Positions 1 to 7,965 of a stretch of DNA of 64,000 nt are shown here, in pieces. Below the pieces are notes generated by a model that was not told the origin of the DNA, searched no databases, and saw only the letters and a list, made by a program, of their open reading frames with translations. This DNA comes from Aureimonas sp. AU20 (GTDB lineage: Bacteria > Pseudomonadota > Alphaproteobacteria > Rhizobiales > Rhizobiaceae), in the NCBI RefSeq assembly GCF_001442755.1, contig NZ_CP006367.1, positions 3,038,001-3,102,000 on the forward strand, in the 5' to 3' direction. Made by a program: the position numbers and the translations under genes. Numbering within the stretch: the stretch's first letter is position 1; each line of letters begins with the position of its first letter.

Positions 1-1
1 C

Positions 2-508
2 CTTCCCGAGCTGCTCACGCTGTTCCTCGTTTATTACGGCGGGCAGAATTTGCTGAATTCCGTCAGCGGCGCGCTCGGCTTCGGCAATATTGAGATTTCC
101 AGCTTCCTCGCCGGCATGATCGCGCTCGGCCTCGTGTTCGCGGCCTATTCCAGCGAGGTGTTCCTGTCCGCCTTCCAGGCCATTCCGAACGGGCAATGGG
201 AAGGCGGCCGGGCGCTCGGCCTGCGCGAGCGGCGCATCTTCCGGCTGGTGGTCTTTCCCCAGCTGCTGCGAATCAGCCTGCCCGGCCTGTCCAATGTCTG
301 GCTAAATCTTTTGAAGGACACTGCGCTCGTTTCCGTGGTCGGCCTCGCCGACATTCTTCGGCAGACCGGCGTCGCGGCGCGGGTGACGCGTGAATCCTTC
401 TTCTTCTTCGCGCTGACCTGCGTCCTCTACCTCCTCCTCACCTTCGTCTCCTCGATCGCGCTTCGGCAGTTGGAGCGCTGGACCCGGCGCGGGGAGATGG
501 CCCGATGA
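2..508 (+). CDS. Polar amino acid ABC transporter permease (HisQ-like), 5' end outside window
   Basis: This is the C-terminal 168 residues of an inner-membrane permease of the HisM/HisQ type, which forms half of the channel of an amino acid importer. The reading frame is open from base 2, so the start lies upstream of the window. The visible part begins with a PELLTLFLVYYGG stretch typical of the family, followed by hydrophobic helices. It then has the cytoplasmic EAA loop (EGGRALGLRERRIF...FPQLLR), which docks on the ATPase. Its stop overlaps the next permease by four bases (ATGA), so the two are co-translated. The ATPase and binding protein are not downstream and must lie upstream of the window or elsewhere. 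Confidence 0.9.
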   Translation, partial: LPELLTLFLVYYGGQNLLNSVSGALGFGNIEISSFLAGMIALGLVFAAYSSEVFLSAFQAIPNGQWEGGRALGLRERRIFRLVVFPQLLRISLPGLSNVWLNLLKDTALVSVVGLADILRQTGVAARVTRESFFFFALTCVLYLLLTFVSSIALRQLERWTRRGEMAR

Positions 509-1293
509 GCGTTCGAACCTTCGTTTCAAGGTCGAGTTGGGGCGGCCTCGCCACGCTCGGCGTGTGGCTGGCAGGCGGTATCGGCCTCGTCGCCTATCTC
601 GTGTCGGCGTGGAACCCCGATCTCGTCGCGCGCTATGGGCCACTCTACCTCCAGGGCCTTCGCACCACGCTGATCCTCGTTTCCCTGTCCTATCTCTTCG
701 GCATGGCGCTGTCCGTGCCGCTCGCCGCCGGGCGCCTGTCGCAGAACCGGCTGGCGCTGGCGCTGACGGGCGCCTATGTCGGCTTCTTTCGCGGCACGCC
801 CCTGATCGCCCAGCTCTTTCTGATCTACTACGGCTTCGGCAGCTTCCGCCCCGCCTTCGAGGCGGTGGGTCTCTGGTGGTTCTTCCGCGAGGCCTGGTAC
901 TGCGCGGTGCTGGCGCTGGCGCTGAACACAGCGGCCTATCAGACCGAAATCCTGCGCGGCGCGATCCTCAGCATTCCCAAGGGCCAATGGGAGGGCGCCC
1001 GCTCGCTCGCCCTGCCGCGCTGGGTCACGCTTCGCCGGATCATCGCCCCGCAGGCGCTCATGGTCGCGCTGCGCCCCTATGCCAACGAACTGATTCTAAT
1101 GGTGAAGGCCTCGGCCATCGTCGCCATCATCACGGTGTTCGATCTCTTCGGCGAAACGCGGCGCGCCTTCTCACGCTCCTTCGACTTCCAGACCTATGTC
1201 TGGGCCGCATTGTTCTATCTCGTGATCGTCGAGATCGTGCGCAACCTGACCGCGCTCGCCGAAAAGCGTCTGACGCGGCACCTCCAGCGCTGA
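505..1293 (+). CDS. Polar amino acid ABC transporter permease (HisM-like)
   Basis: This 262-residue membrane protein is the second permease of the importer and pairs with the preceding gene, which it overlaps by four bases. Hydrophobic segments lie near residues 17-34, 50-75, 90-110 and 225-245. The family signature FRGTPLIAQLFLIYYG and an EAA loop (EGARSLALPRWVTLRRIIAPQA) are visible. The normally conserved glycine of the EAA loop is alanine here. The substrate cannot be read from the permease; polar amino acids or opine-like compounds are the usual cargo of this subfamily. Confidence 0.9.
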   Translation: MSVRTFVSRSSWGGLATLGVWLAGGIGLVAYLVSAWNPDLVARYGPLYLQGLRTTLILVSLSYLFGMALSVPLAAGRLSQNRLALALTGAYVGFFRGTPLIAQLFLIYYGFGSFRPAFEAVGLWWFFREAWYCAVLALALNTAAYQTEILRGAILSIPKGQWEGARSLALPRWVTLRRIIAPQALMVALRPYANELILMVKASAIVAIITVFDLFGETRRAFSRSFDFQTYVWAALFYLVIVEIVRNLTALAEKRLTRHLQR

Positions 1294-1348
1294 TCCCTCC
1301 TCTCCGCCACCGGACGGAATGATGCTATGGGGCAGCCAACCTCCATCC

Positions 1349-2236
1349 ATGCGAAAGGCACGCGGCGTGGCGAAGACAGCTTTCATCGGACTGGGCGTCA
1401 TGGGCTTTCCCATGGCCGGGCATCTCACGGCCAAGGGCGGGCACGAGGTCACGGTGTTCAACCGCACGACTGACAAAGCCGAGCGCTGGGCGAGCCAGCA
1501 TGGCGGCGCCTTTTGCGCCACCCCGCGCGAGGCGGCCGAGGGCGCCGATTTCGTCTTCGTCTGTGTTGGCAATGACGACGACGTTCGCTCCGTCGTGCTG
1601 GGTGCGGACGGCGCCTTGGCCGGCATGAAGCCCGGCGCCACGCTGGTCGACCACACCACGGCCTCGGCGGAGCTTGCCCGCGAGCTCGACCAGGCGGCGC
1701 GCGAGAAAGGCCTGCGCTTTCTCGACGCTCCGGTGTCGGGCGGTCAGGCCGGCGCGGAGAACGGGGTTCTCACCGTCATGGTCGGCGGCGAGAGCGAGAC
1801 ATTCGAGGCGGCGCGGCCGGTGATCGATTCCTACGCCCGTATGGTCGGCCTCATGGGCCCGGCGGGCTCGGGCCAGCTTGCCAAGATGATGAACCAGATC
1901 TGCATTGCCGGGCTGGTGGAAGGGCTCGCCGAGGCCATTCATTTCGGCCAGAAGGCCGGGCTCGACATCGCCACCGTCGTGGACGTCATCTCCAAGGGCG
2001 CCGCCGGCTCCTGGCAGATGGAGAACCGGCACAAGACCATGGCCGCCGGGCAGTACGAGTTCGGCTTCGCGGTGGAATGGATGCGCAAGGATCTCGGCAT
2101 CTGCCTCAGCGAAGCCCGCCGCAACGGCGCCTCGCTGCCCGTCACGGCGCTGGTGGACCAGTTCTATGCCGAGGTCGAGGCCGGCGGCGGCAAGCGCTGG
2201 GACACGTCTTCGCTCCTGTCGCGCTTGAACCGCTGA
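1349..2236 (+). CDS. NAD(P)-dependent beta-hydroxyacid dehydrogenase (3-hydroxyisobutyrate dehydrogenase family)
   Basis: A soluble 295-residue oxidoreductase of the GarR/GlxR/MmsB family, which interconverts beta-hydroxyacids and semialdehydes with NAD(P). The N-terminal Rossmann fold starts with GLGVMGFPMAGHL. The substrate-binding motif DAPVSGGQAGAENG and the catalytic-lysine motif GSGQLAKMMNQ follow in the right order. The frame is open from an ATG at 1319, but the alignable protein begins just before KTAFIGLG, so I place the start at the ATG at 1349; a GTG at 1367 is also possible. The exact substrate is not determined by the sequence. It is probably not part of the transporter operon, since a 55-base gap intervenes. 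Confidence 0.88.
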   Translation: MRKARGVAKTAFIGLGVMGFPMAGHLTAKGGHEVTVFNRTTDKAERWASQHGGAFCATPREAAEGADFVFVCVGNDDDVRSVVLGADGALAGMKPGATLVDHTTASAELARELDQAAREKGLRFLDAPVSGGQAGAENGVLTVMVGGESETFEAARPVIDSYARMVGLMGPAGSGQLAKMMNQICIAGLVEGLAEAIHFGQKAGLDIATVVDVISKGAAGSWQMENRHKTMAAGQYEFGFAVEWMRKDLGICLSEARRNGASLPVTALVDQFYAEVEAGGGKRWDTSSLLSRLNR

Positions 2237-2255
2237 CGCCGAATTGGCGGGAGGC

Positions 2256-2741
2256 TCAGGCCTCCCGCTGGTCCTTCTCCAGGATCATGTAGTCGAGCGG
2301 CAGTTCGGTGGTGGTCTTGATCCGCTCCATCGCGAAAGCGGAGGACACGTCGCGAATGTCGATCTTCGAGATCAGCCGCTTGTAGAACCCGTCATAGGCC
2401 GCGATATCGGGCACGACGACGCGCAGGAGATAATCCACGTCGCCACTCATGCGATAGAAATCAACCACTTCCGGAAATTCGTTCACCACTTCCGAGAAGC
2501 GCTTCAACCATTCCGACGAGTGCGAATGGGTGCGGATCGACACGAACACGGTGACGCGCGTGTTGACCTTGTCGGGATCGAGGATCGCGACGCGCCGGCG
2601 AATGACGCCTTCCTCCTCCAGCTTCTGGATTCGGCGCCAGCAGGGCGTCGTGGACAGGCCGACCCGTTTGGCGACATCCGCCACCGCAAGGGTCGCATCC
2701 TCCTGAAGCAGCCTCAGGATCTTCTTGTCCAAACGGTCCAT
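2256..2741 (-). CDS. Lrp/AsnC family transcriptional regulator
   Basis: A 161-residue regulator with the standard Lrp architecture. An N-terminal winged helix-turn-helix (about residues 5-55, including VADVAKRVGLSTTPCWRRIQ) is followed by a C-terminal AsnC/RAM ligand-binding and oligomerisation domain. Members sense amino acids, often leucine or another amino acid used by neighbouring genes. It is transcribed convergently with the dehydrogenase gene, with only about 20 bases between their ends. The target is not evident from the sequence. The upstream gap of 56 bases contains a short palindrome-like TGCACAACGTGCA that could be an operator. Confidence 0.92.
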   Translation of the reverse strand: MDRLDKKILRLLQEDATLAVADVAKRVGLSTTPCWRRIQKLEEEGVIRRRVAILDPDKVNTRVTVFVSIRTHSHSSEWLKRFSEVVNEFPEVVDFYRMSGDVDYLLRVVVPDIAAYDGFYKRLISKIDIRDVSSAFAMERIKTTTELPLDYMILEKDQREA

Positions 2742-2797
2742 GGCCGCCTCTCACATCTGCACAACGTGCACTTTGTACAACAGGCGGGGACGTCTTG

Positions 2798-3487
2798 TCA
2801 GAGCAGGCGCGCGATCCTCCGCCGAAGTTCAGGCAAAATCGTCTCCTCGAACCAGGGATTGCGCGAAATCCATCCGCTGTTGCGCCAGGAGGGATGGGGA
2901 AGCGGCAGAATCGTCGGCCCCTCGCGCACCTCGCCCGCACCCGCCCGCCAGAGGTCCAGCACCTCCGCAACGCTGCGCCCGGCCAACCCCGCTTTCCCCA
3001 GGTGCCAGAGCTGAGCGGCGCGGCCGACCGCCAGGATCAGCTCGAGCCGCGGCATGGCGGCGAACACCTCCCCATGCCAGCGCTGGCGGCATTCCGGGCG
3101 GGGCGGGCGGTCGCCGCCCTTCGGGTCGGTTCCGGGGAAGCAGAAGCCCATCGGCACGATGTTTATGCGCGCCGCGTCGTAGAACACGGCCTCGCCGACG
3201 CCCATCCAGGCCCGCAGGCGGACGCCGGACGGATCTGTGAAAGGCCGGCCGGAGCGATCGGCGAGATTGCCGGGCGCTTGTCCCGCGATACAGATGCGCG
3301 CGGTGTTCGACAGAGTGAACACGGGATTGGGCTCGCGCTCCAGCGGCGCGCCGAGCGGCATATCTCGGCAGATGCGGCAGGCGCGAATGCGCCGATCGAG
3401 CGAGGCGATCTCCCCGCCCTGTGCGTCCGGCCGGGCCACAGCGGGCGCCTTTTCGTGCGCGGGATGTCGTTCCTTGAGGCTTGTCAC
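2798..3487 (-). CDS. Uracil-DNA glycosylase family protein with Fe-S type cysteines
   Basis: A 229-residue protein of the UDG superfamily, which removes uracil or related damaged bases from DNA. Motif 1 appears as IAGQAPG (near residue 67) and the C-terminal histidine motif as LPLPHPSWRN. Four cysteines (residues 37, 40, 116 and 133; CxxC followed by two spaced cysteines) match the pattern that binds a 4Fe-4S cluster in family 4/5 enzymes. Motif 1 has Gln where the better studied family 4 enzymes have Glu, so base specificity may differ. It precedes the Lrp gene on the same strand, 56 bases away. Confidence 0.82.
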   Translation of the reverse strand: MTSLKERHPAHEKAPAVARPDAQGGEIASLDRRIRACRICRDMPLGAPLEREPNPVFTLSNTARICIAGQAPGNLADRSGRPFTDPSGVRLRAWMGVGEAVFYDAARINIVPMGFCFPGTDPKGGDRPPRPECRQRWHGEVFAAMPRLELILAVGRAAQLWHLGKAGLAGRSVAEVLDLWRAGAGEVREGPTILPLPHPSWRNSGWISRNPWFEETILPELRRRIARLL

Positions 3488-3566
3488 CAGCTCTTAATCC
3501 AATTTCTTAAGCTTTTCGCAAGAGCATGAGGGACCGTCTGCGCGGCAACCTCGTGTTCTAGAATTC

Positions 3567-5072
3567 ATGTCCATTGCGGCCCCTCCTTCCCTGAACGAGA
3601 AGCTGCCCCGGCGCGGGCAGGTGCCGCGGCGTGGAGATGTCGCGGAGACCGTGCGCTCGGCGCGCGACCGGCTTCTGTCGCCCGCTGGCCTGCCGCCGCG
3701 CATCGAACTGGCGCTTCTGCGCCAGCATGTGTCGCAGCTTTTTCTCGGCCTGCCCGTGGTCGCGACGATCGTCGCGACGTTGGCCATCGCCATCGGGCTG
3801 CGCGAGACCCTGTTCGCCTGGAGCTGGATCGCCGCCAACATCGCCGGCTGTGGCCTCCTGGTTCTGGCCGTGCTCCGCTTCGAAACCTCGAACCGGCCGA
3901 TCTTTCAGGCGCTGGCCTGGAAGCGTCTGTTTCTGGTCGTGCATTTCCTGGCGGGACTGCCATGGGCGCTGCTCTGGCTCTGGCCTTTGTGCGAATCGTG
4001 CGGCCTCGTCGATACGCAGGCCCTGCGCTTTGCCGCCTCCATGGGCGCGGTGGCGACGATCGCGATCATCGGCGCAGCGCTAGGCGGTGTCGTGGTCGCC
4101 ATGTTCCTGCCCCTGATCGGCGCCCTTCTCTACCGGCTGGCGACGGGCACGAACGTTCTGGATCAGGCGATGCACGGGCTGCTGATCGGCGCCGTGCCGT
4201 TTTTCGCCCTGGTCGCCGACCGGCTGCGCAAGGGCGCGGTGGAGCGGCTGCGCCATCAGGCCGAGAAGGACCAGCTCGTGTCCGAGATCGAGACCGCGCG
4301 CATCCAGTCCGACGAGGCGCGCCAGCGGGCCGAGCATGCCAATCTCGCCAAGTCGCAGTTCCTGGCGACTATGAGCCACGAGTTGCGCACGCCGCTCAAC
4401 GCCATTCTGGGCTTTTCCGAGGTCATCACCAACGAGATTCTCGGCCCCGTCGGCAATGCGACCTATAAGGACTATGTCCACGACATTCACAATTCGGGCC
4501 AGCATCTCCTGGATCTCATCAACGAGATCCTGGACCTGTCGCGCGTCGAGGCCGGCCGTTACACGCTGAACGAAGAGCCGCTGCTTCTGGCCGACACGGC
4601 GCGCGAGGGCATCGGCTATGTCCAGATGAAGGCCGACACCAAGCGCATCTCGATCGTCTCCGAGTTCGAGCCCAACCTGCCGCAGCTCTGGGGCGACCAG
4701 CGCTCGCTGCGACAGGTGGTGCTGAACCTCCTGTCCAACGCGGTGAAGTTCACGCCCGAGGGCGGCCGCGTCGTCTGCCGCGTGGGCTGGACGGCGGGCG
4801 GCGGGCAATATGTCTCGGTCAGCGACAACGGGCCCGGCATCCCCGAAGACGAGCTTCCGACCGTCCTCTCCTCCTTCGGGCAGGGATCGAGCGCGATCAA
4901 ATCCGCCGAACAGGGAACGGGCCTCGGCCTGCCCATCGTCCAGGCGCTGATGGCCCTGCACAATGGCCGGCTGGACCTTAATTCCAAGCTCGGCCACGGC
5001 ACGGAGGCCATAGCCATCTTCCCGCATTCGCGGGTGCTCGAAGTCATGCCGGCGCTGCAGGATTTCGTCTGA
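3567..5072 (+). CDS. Membrane sensor histidine kinase (DivJ/PleC-like)
   Basis: A 501-residue membrane kinase. About five hydrophobic segments lie between residues 57 and 220, a short coiled linker follows, then a HisKA dimerisation domain with the phosphoacceptor His271 in SHELRTPLNAILGFSE. The HATPase_c domain has the N box (NLLSNAVKFTPEGG), G1 (DNGPGIP), F box (SFGQG) and G2 (GTGLGLPIV). The extended HisKA sequence (GFSEVI...ILGPVGN...Y..DIHNSGQHLLDLINEILDLSR) resembles the alphaproteobacterial DivJ/PleC group that controls cell-cycle phosphorelays. No response regulator is adjacent and no PAS domain is visible, so the signal and partner are unknown. Confidence 0.88.
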   Translation: MSIAAPPSLNEKLPRRGQVPRRGDVAETVRSARDRLLSPAGLPPRIELALLRQHVSQLFLGLPVVATIVATLAIAIGLRETLFAWSWIAANIAGCGLLVLAVLRFETSNRPIFQALAWKRLFLVVHFLAGLPWALLWLWPLCESCGLVDTQALRFAASMGAVATIAIIGAALGGVVVAMFLPLIGALLYRLATGTNVLDQAMHGLLIGAVPFFALVADRLRKGAVERLRHQAEKDQLVSEIETARIQSDEARQRAEHANLAKSQFLATMSHELRTPLNAILGFSEVITNEILGPVGNATYKDYVHDIHNSGQHLLDLINEILDLSRVEAGRYTLNEEPLLLADTAREGIGYVQMKADTKRISIVSEFEPNLPQLWGDQRSLRQVVLNLLSNAVKFTPEGGRVVCRVGWTAGGGQYVSVSDNGPGIPEDELPTVLSSFGQGSSAIKSAEQGTGLGLPIVQALMALHNGRLDLNSKLGHGTEAIAIFPHSRVLEVMPALQDFV

Positions 5073-5119
5073 CGAAACCTTCATTTGCGCCATCCCCGAC
5101 CCCGCCCCATCTAGCCGAC

Positions 5120-5323
5120 ATGCCGACCCTTTCCCCACCCGCCACCTCGCCCTGCATCAAGGTCTGCGTCATCGAGCCCGCCAGCGGCTGGTGCCTGGGC
5201 TGCGGCCGTACGATCGAGGAAATCATGGCCTGGGGCTCGCTGAACGAGGGGGACAGGCTCACGGTCATGGCCGGGCTGCCGGAGCGGATGAGCGCGCTCG
5301 CGGCAGGGCAGGAGGCGAGCTGA
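5120..5323 (+). CDS. DUF1289 family small cysteine protein
   Basis: A 67-residue protein of the DUF1289 family. The signature SPCIKVCVIEPASGWCLGCGRT contains four cysteines in a compact arrangement, followed by the typical EI..W....E..R..V...LP.R ending. The cysteines suggest metal or Fe-S binding, but no function is established. Its stop is one base from the next start, so it forms a short operon with the retropepsin-like protease. Confidence 0.88.
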   Translation: MPTLSPPATSPCIKVCVIEPASGWCLGCGRTIEEIMAWGSLNEGDRLTVMAGLPERMSALAAGQEAS

Positions 5324-5324
5324 C

Positions 5325-6020
5325 ATGCGCTTTCTCGCCATCCTGGTCGCCCTCTTCGCGGGCATCGTCCTTCACTGGGCCTATGGCGCGGGCGAGCCGG
5401 TGATCCCGGGGCTCGACAGCGACCGCACGGCTTCCCTCCTTTATCTCGGCCTGTGGTCGATGCTCCTCGGCAGCAGCGTCTTCGTGCTGTTTCGCCATCG
5501 CTGGGGTGAGGCGTTTCGTGCGCTCGTCATCTGGGGCTTCGCCTTTCTCGTGCTGATCGGCGCCTATGCCTATCGCGACGAGTTCGCAGCGGTGCGCAAC
5601 CGCCTCATGGCCGAGCTCTGGCCGGGCTATGCCGTCAGCGCCGGCACGGGCGGCGAGGTCATGGCCGTACGCGCCGACGACCGGCATTTCCATGTCGACG
5701 CCATCGTCAACGGGCGTCCCGTCTCGTTTCTGGTGGACACCGGCGCCAGCGTCGTGGCGATCGACCCGGCGGTGGCGCGCCGGATCGGTATCGACACCGA
5801 CCGCATCGCCTATACCAGCCGCATCCAGACCGCCAACGGCGTCGCCCGTGCGGCGGAGGTGACGCTCGAGAGCGTGCGCATCGGCTCGATCGAGCGCCGC
5901 AACGTGCGCGCCGTGGTGTCGGAAGGCTCGACTATCGGAAGCAGCCTTCTCGGCATGAGCTTTCTCGGCACGCTCGGCTCCTTCGAGTTTCGCGGCGACC
6001 GGCTCATCCTTCGCGATTGA
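5325..6020 (+). CDS. Membrane-anchored clan AA (retropepsin-like) aspartic protease, TIGR02281 type
   Basis: A 231-residue protein with three predicted membrane helices (about residues 3-20, 36-56 and 66-83), followed by a single retropepsin-like domain. The catalytic motif FLVDTGAS places the active aspartate at residue 138. The second flap/hydrophobic motif (SSLLGMSFLGTLGSFEF) is present near the C terminus. Such proteins act as homodimers, with the protease domain probably in the periplasm. Substrates are unknown. It is co-transcribed with the DUF1289 gene. Confidence 0.87.
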   Translation: MRFLAILVALFAGIVLHWAYGAGEPVIPGLDSDRTASLLYLGLWSMLLGSSVFVLFRHRWGEAFRALVIWGFAFLVLIGAYAYRDEFAAVRNRLMAELWPGYAVSAGTGGEVMAVRADDRHFHVDAIVNGRPVSFLVDTGASVVAIDPAVARRIGIDTDRIAYTSRIQTANGVARAAEVTLESVRIGSIERRNVRAVVSEGSTIGSSLLGMSFLGTLGSFEFRGDRLILRD

Positions 6021-6026
6021 CGCGAT

Positions 6027-6179
6027 CTACTTCGAGATCATGCCCAGGAAGAGATAGCCGACGATCGACAGATTGCCGATCAGGCCGAATGCCAGAACGA
6101 CCCAGATGAACAACCAGAGCGGCGAGCGCTTCGGCTTGGAGAATGGGGCGGGCGGCGGGCTGGGGCGTTTGGCCTTCAA
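6027..6179 (-). CDS. Small single-span membrane protein, unknown function
   Basis: A small gene downstream of dusA on the same strand. The frame is open back to an ATG at 6272, which would overlap the dusA end by 41 bases. A TTG at 6179 has a good ribosome-binding site (AAAGGA, nine bases upstream) and gives a 50-residue product, so I prefer that start. The protein has a basic proline-rich N terminus (PSPPPAPFSKPKRSP) and one hydrophobic helix (LWLFIWVVLAFGLIGNLSIVGYLFL is hydrophobic throughout, here described as residues 20-45). I do not recognise a family. Confidence 0.5.
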   Translation of the reverse strand: MKAKRPSPPPAPFSKPKRSPLWLFIWVVLAFGLIGNLSIVGYLFLGMISK

Positions 6180-6231
6180 GACGACGGGTCCTTTTCGATT
6201 GCGGCGAGGTAACGGAAAACGAGTGCCGCCG

Positions 6232-7254
6232 TCAGGCCGCGTTCTCGGCAGTGGGCGGGGCGAGTTCGACATGCGAGAACGCCTCCAGGATCAGGTCCGG
6301 CGTGGCGTCCGGCCGCACGGCTCGCTCCGATAGGATCTGCCGCCAGCGCCGGGCGCCGGGCTGGCCCTGGAACAGACCGACCATGTGCCGCGTGACTTGG
6401 GCGAGACGCCCGCCCCGCGCCATATGCGCCGCCGCGTAGTCCGCCATCCGACTCAGAAGCGCGGGATAGTCGACGGGCTGCGCCGGACGGCCATGGATCA
6501 GCGGCCCAACCTCGGCGAGATCCGACGGATTGCCATAGGCGCCTCGTCCCATCATCACGCCGTCGAGACCCGAAAGCTGCTCCGCCGCCATGCGCACGCT
6601 GGTCAGGCCACCGTTCAAGCCGATGAACATACCCGGCATGCGCGCCTTCAGACGATGAACGCGGCCGTAGTCGAGCGGCGGAATGTCACGGTTTTCCTTG
6701 GGGCTGAGGCCCTGGAGCCAAGCCTTGCGGGCGTGGACCCAGATGGCCGAGACGCCGGCCTCGGCGGCCGCATCGGCCAGCGCGTCGAGCGCGGCTTCGG
6801 GGTCCTGCTCGTCCACCCCGATGCGGCACTTTACCGTCACGGGGATCGACACGGCGTCGCGCATCGCTGCGAGACATTCGCCCACCAGCGCCGGCTGCAG
6901 CATGAGGCAGGCGCCGAACGCGCCGGACTGGACCCGGTCCGACGGGCAGCCGACATTGAGATTGATCTCGTCGTAGCCGAACCCTTCCGCAATGCGCGCC
7001 GCCTCGGCGAGCTTGGCGGGATCTGAGCCGCCGAGTTGCAGCGCCAGCGGATGCTCCGCCGCGTCGAAGCCTAGCAGCCGTTCGCGATCACCATGCAGGA
7101 CGGCGTCCGCCACGATCATCTCGGTATAAAGCAGCGCGTCCGGCGCGAGCAGCCGGTGGAAGAAGCGACACCGTCTGTCCGTCCAATCGATCATCGGCGC
7201 GACGGCGAAGAGCGGGCCTTGCGAGTAATGAGAGGGGCGTGGGGGGGCGGACAT
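6232..7254 (-). CDS. dusA: tRNA dihydrouridine(20/20a) synthase DusA
   Basis: A 340-residue FMN-dependent enzyme that reduces uridine 20/20a in the D loop of tRNAs. The TIM-barrel starts with FAVAPMIDWTDRRCRFFHRLL. The catalytic cysteine (residue 103) sits in EINLNVGCPSDRVQSGAFGACLM, which is diagnostic of the DusA subgroup, and the FMN-contact motif VKCRIGVDEQDP follows. The frame extends 76 codons further upstream, but family alignment and composition support the ATG at 7254. Confidence 0.94.
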   Translation of the reverse strand: MSAPPRPSHYSQGPLFAVAPMIDWTDRRCRFFHRLLAPDALLYTEMIVADAVLHGDRERLLGFDAAEHPLALQLGGSDPAKLAEAARIAEGFGYDEINLNVGCPSDRVQSGAFGACLMLQPALVGECLAAMRDAVSIPVTVKCRIGVDEQDPEAALDALADAAAEAGVSAIWVHARKAWLQGLSPKENRDIPPLDYGRVHRLKARMPGMFIGLNGGLTSVRMAAEQLSGLDGVMMGRGAYGNPSDLAEVGPLIHGRPAQPVDYPALLSRMADYAAAHMARGGRLAQVTRHMVGLFQGQPGARRWRQILSERAVRPDATPDLILEAFSHVELAPPTAENAA

Positions 7255-7476
7255 GGGACGTGCGGCTCTTCCGGTCTGACGGCTCCCGCCGGTGGAGGCG
7301 GCGTGCGGCTGGCGTCTGACCCCGACCGGGCCTGGGCGCGCCGACGGGAGCGGCATTTTCTTGGGCTTGCCCCTATATGCGTGACAAGACAGGCTTGCGC
7401 CACCCGCCGAGGGCTCGGGCGGGTGCGCGCTTGGCCATCCCGACTCGAGCGATCGGGGGCCTGGGCGCGGTGTGCT

Positions 7477-7504
7477 TTGCAAAATCGCCGTGATTGCCTA
7501 TAGG
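7477..7504 (+). promoter_or_regulatory. Candidate sigma-70 promoter of acpXL
   Basis: A -35 box TTGCAA (7477-7482) and a -10 box TATAGG (7499-7504) are separated by 16 bases, about 45 bases upstream of the acpXL start. It lies in the 293-base divergent gap between dusA and acpXL, in which I see no other gene. This is pattern matching only. Confidence 0.5.
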
Positions 7505-7547
7505 GTCCCGACTCGATCAGCCAGCGCTCTTTGCGAAGGAAACCGTC

Positions 7548-7829
7548 TTGACTTCAACGTTCGACCGGGTTGCCGACATCATCGCCGAAACGAGCGAGAT
7601 CGATCGGGACAGCATCACGCCGGAAAGCCACACGATCGACGATCTCGGCATCGACTCGCTCGACTTCCTCGACATCGTCTTCGCGATCGACAAGGAATTC
7701 GGCATCAAGATCCCGCTTGAGAAGTGGACCCAGCGTGTCAACGAGGGCGAGGCCAACACGGAAGAATATTTCGTGATGAAGAACCTCTGCGCCAAGATCG
7801 ACGAGTTGCGCGCCGCCAAGGGCGCTTGA
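7548..7829 (+). CDS. acpXL: Very-long-chain acyl carrier protein AcpXL
   Basis: A 93-residue acyl carrier protein specialised for building the 27-hydroxyoctacosanoate (C28) chain of rhizobial lipid A. The phosphopantetheine site is Ser37 in [18 protein letters not shown], and the acidic ACP character is retained. The start is a TTG at 7548, set by an AAGGA ribosome-binding site seven bases upstream. It also gives the known AcpXL length and N terminus ([19 protein letters not shown]). It leads the cluster that continues through two ketosynthase-like genes and a dehydrogenase to lpxXL. Confidence 0.93.
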   Translation: MTSTFDRVADIIAETSEIDRDSITPESHTIDDLGIDSLDFLDIVFAIDKEFGIKIPLEKWTQRVNEGEANTEEYFVMKNLCAKIDELRAAKGA

Positions 7830-7965
7830 GCCGAGCATTGACGAACAGGATGCGCCGGCCGATCCGACGCATCCCCTGAAACGACGACCGACCCTCCGGC
7901 GAGCGCCCCGGCGTTCGCGACCTCGATCCGGCGCCCGCGCGCGCCCGGCTCGCGCTGAGAGACCT

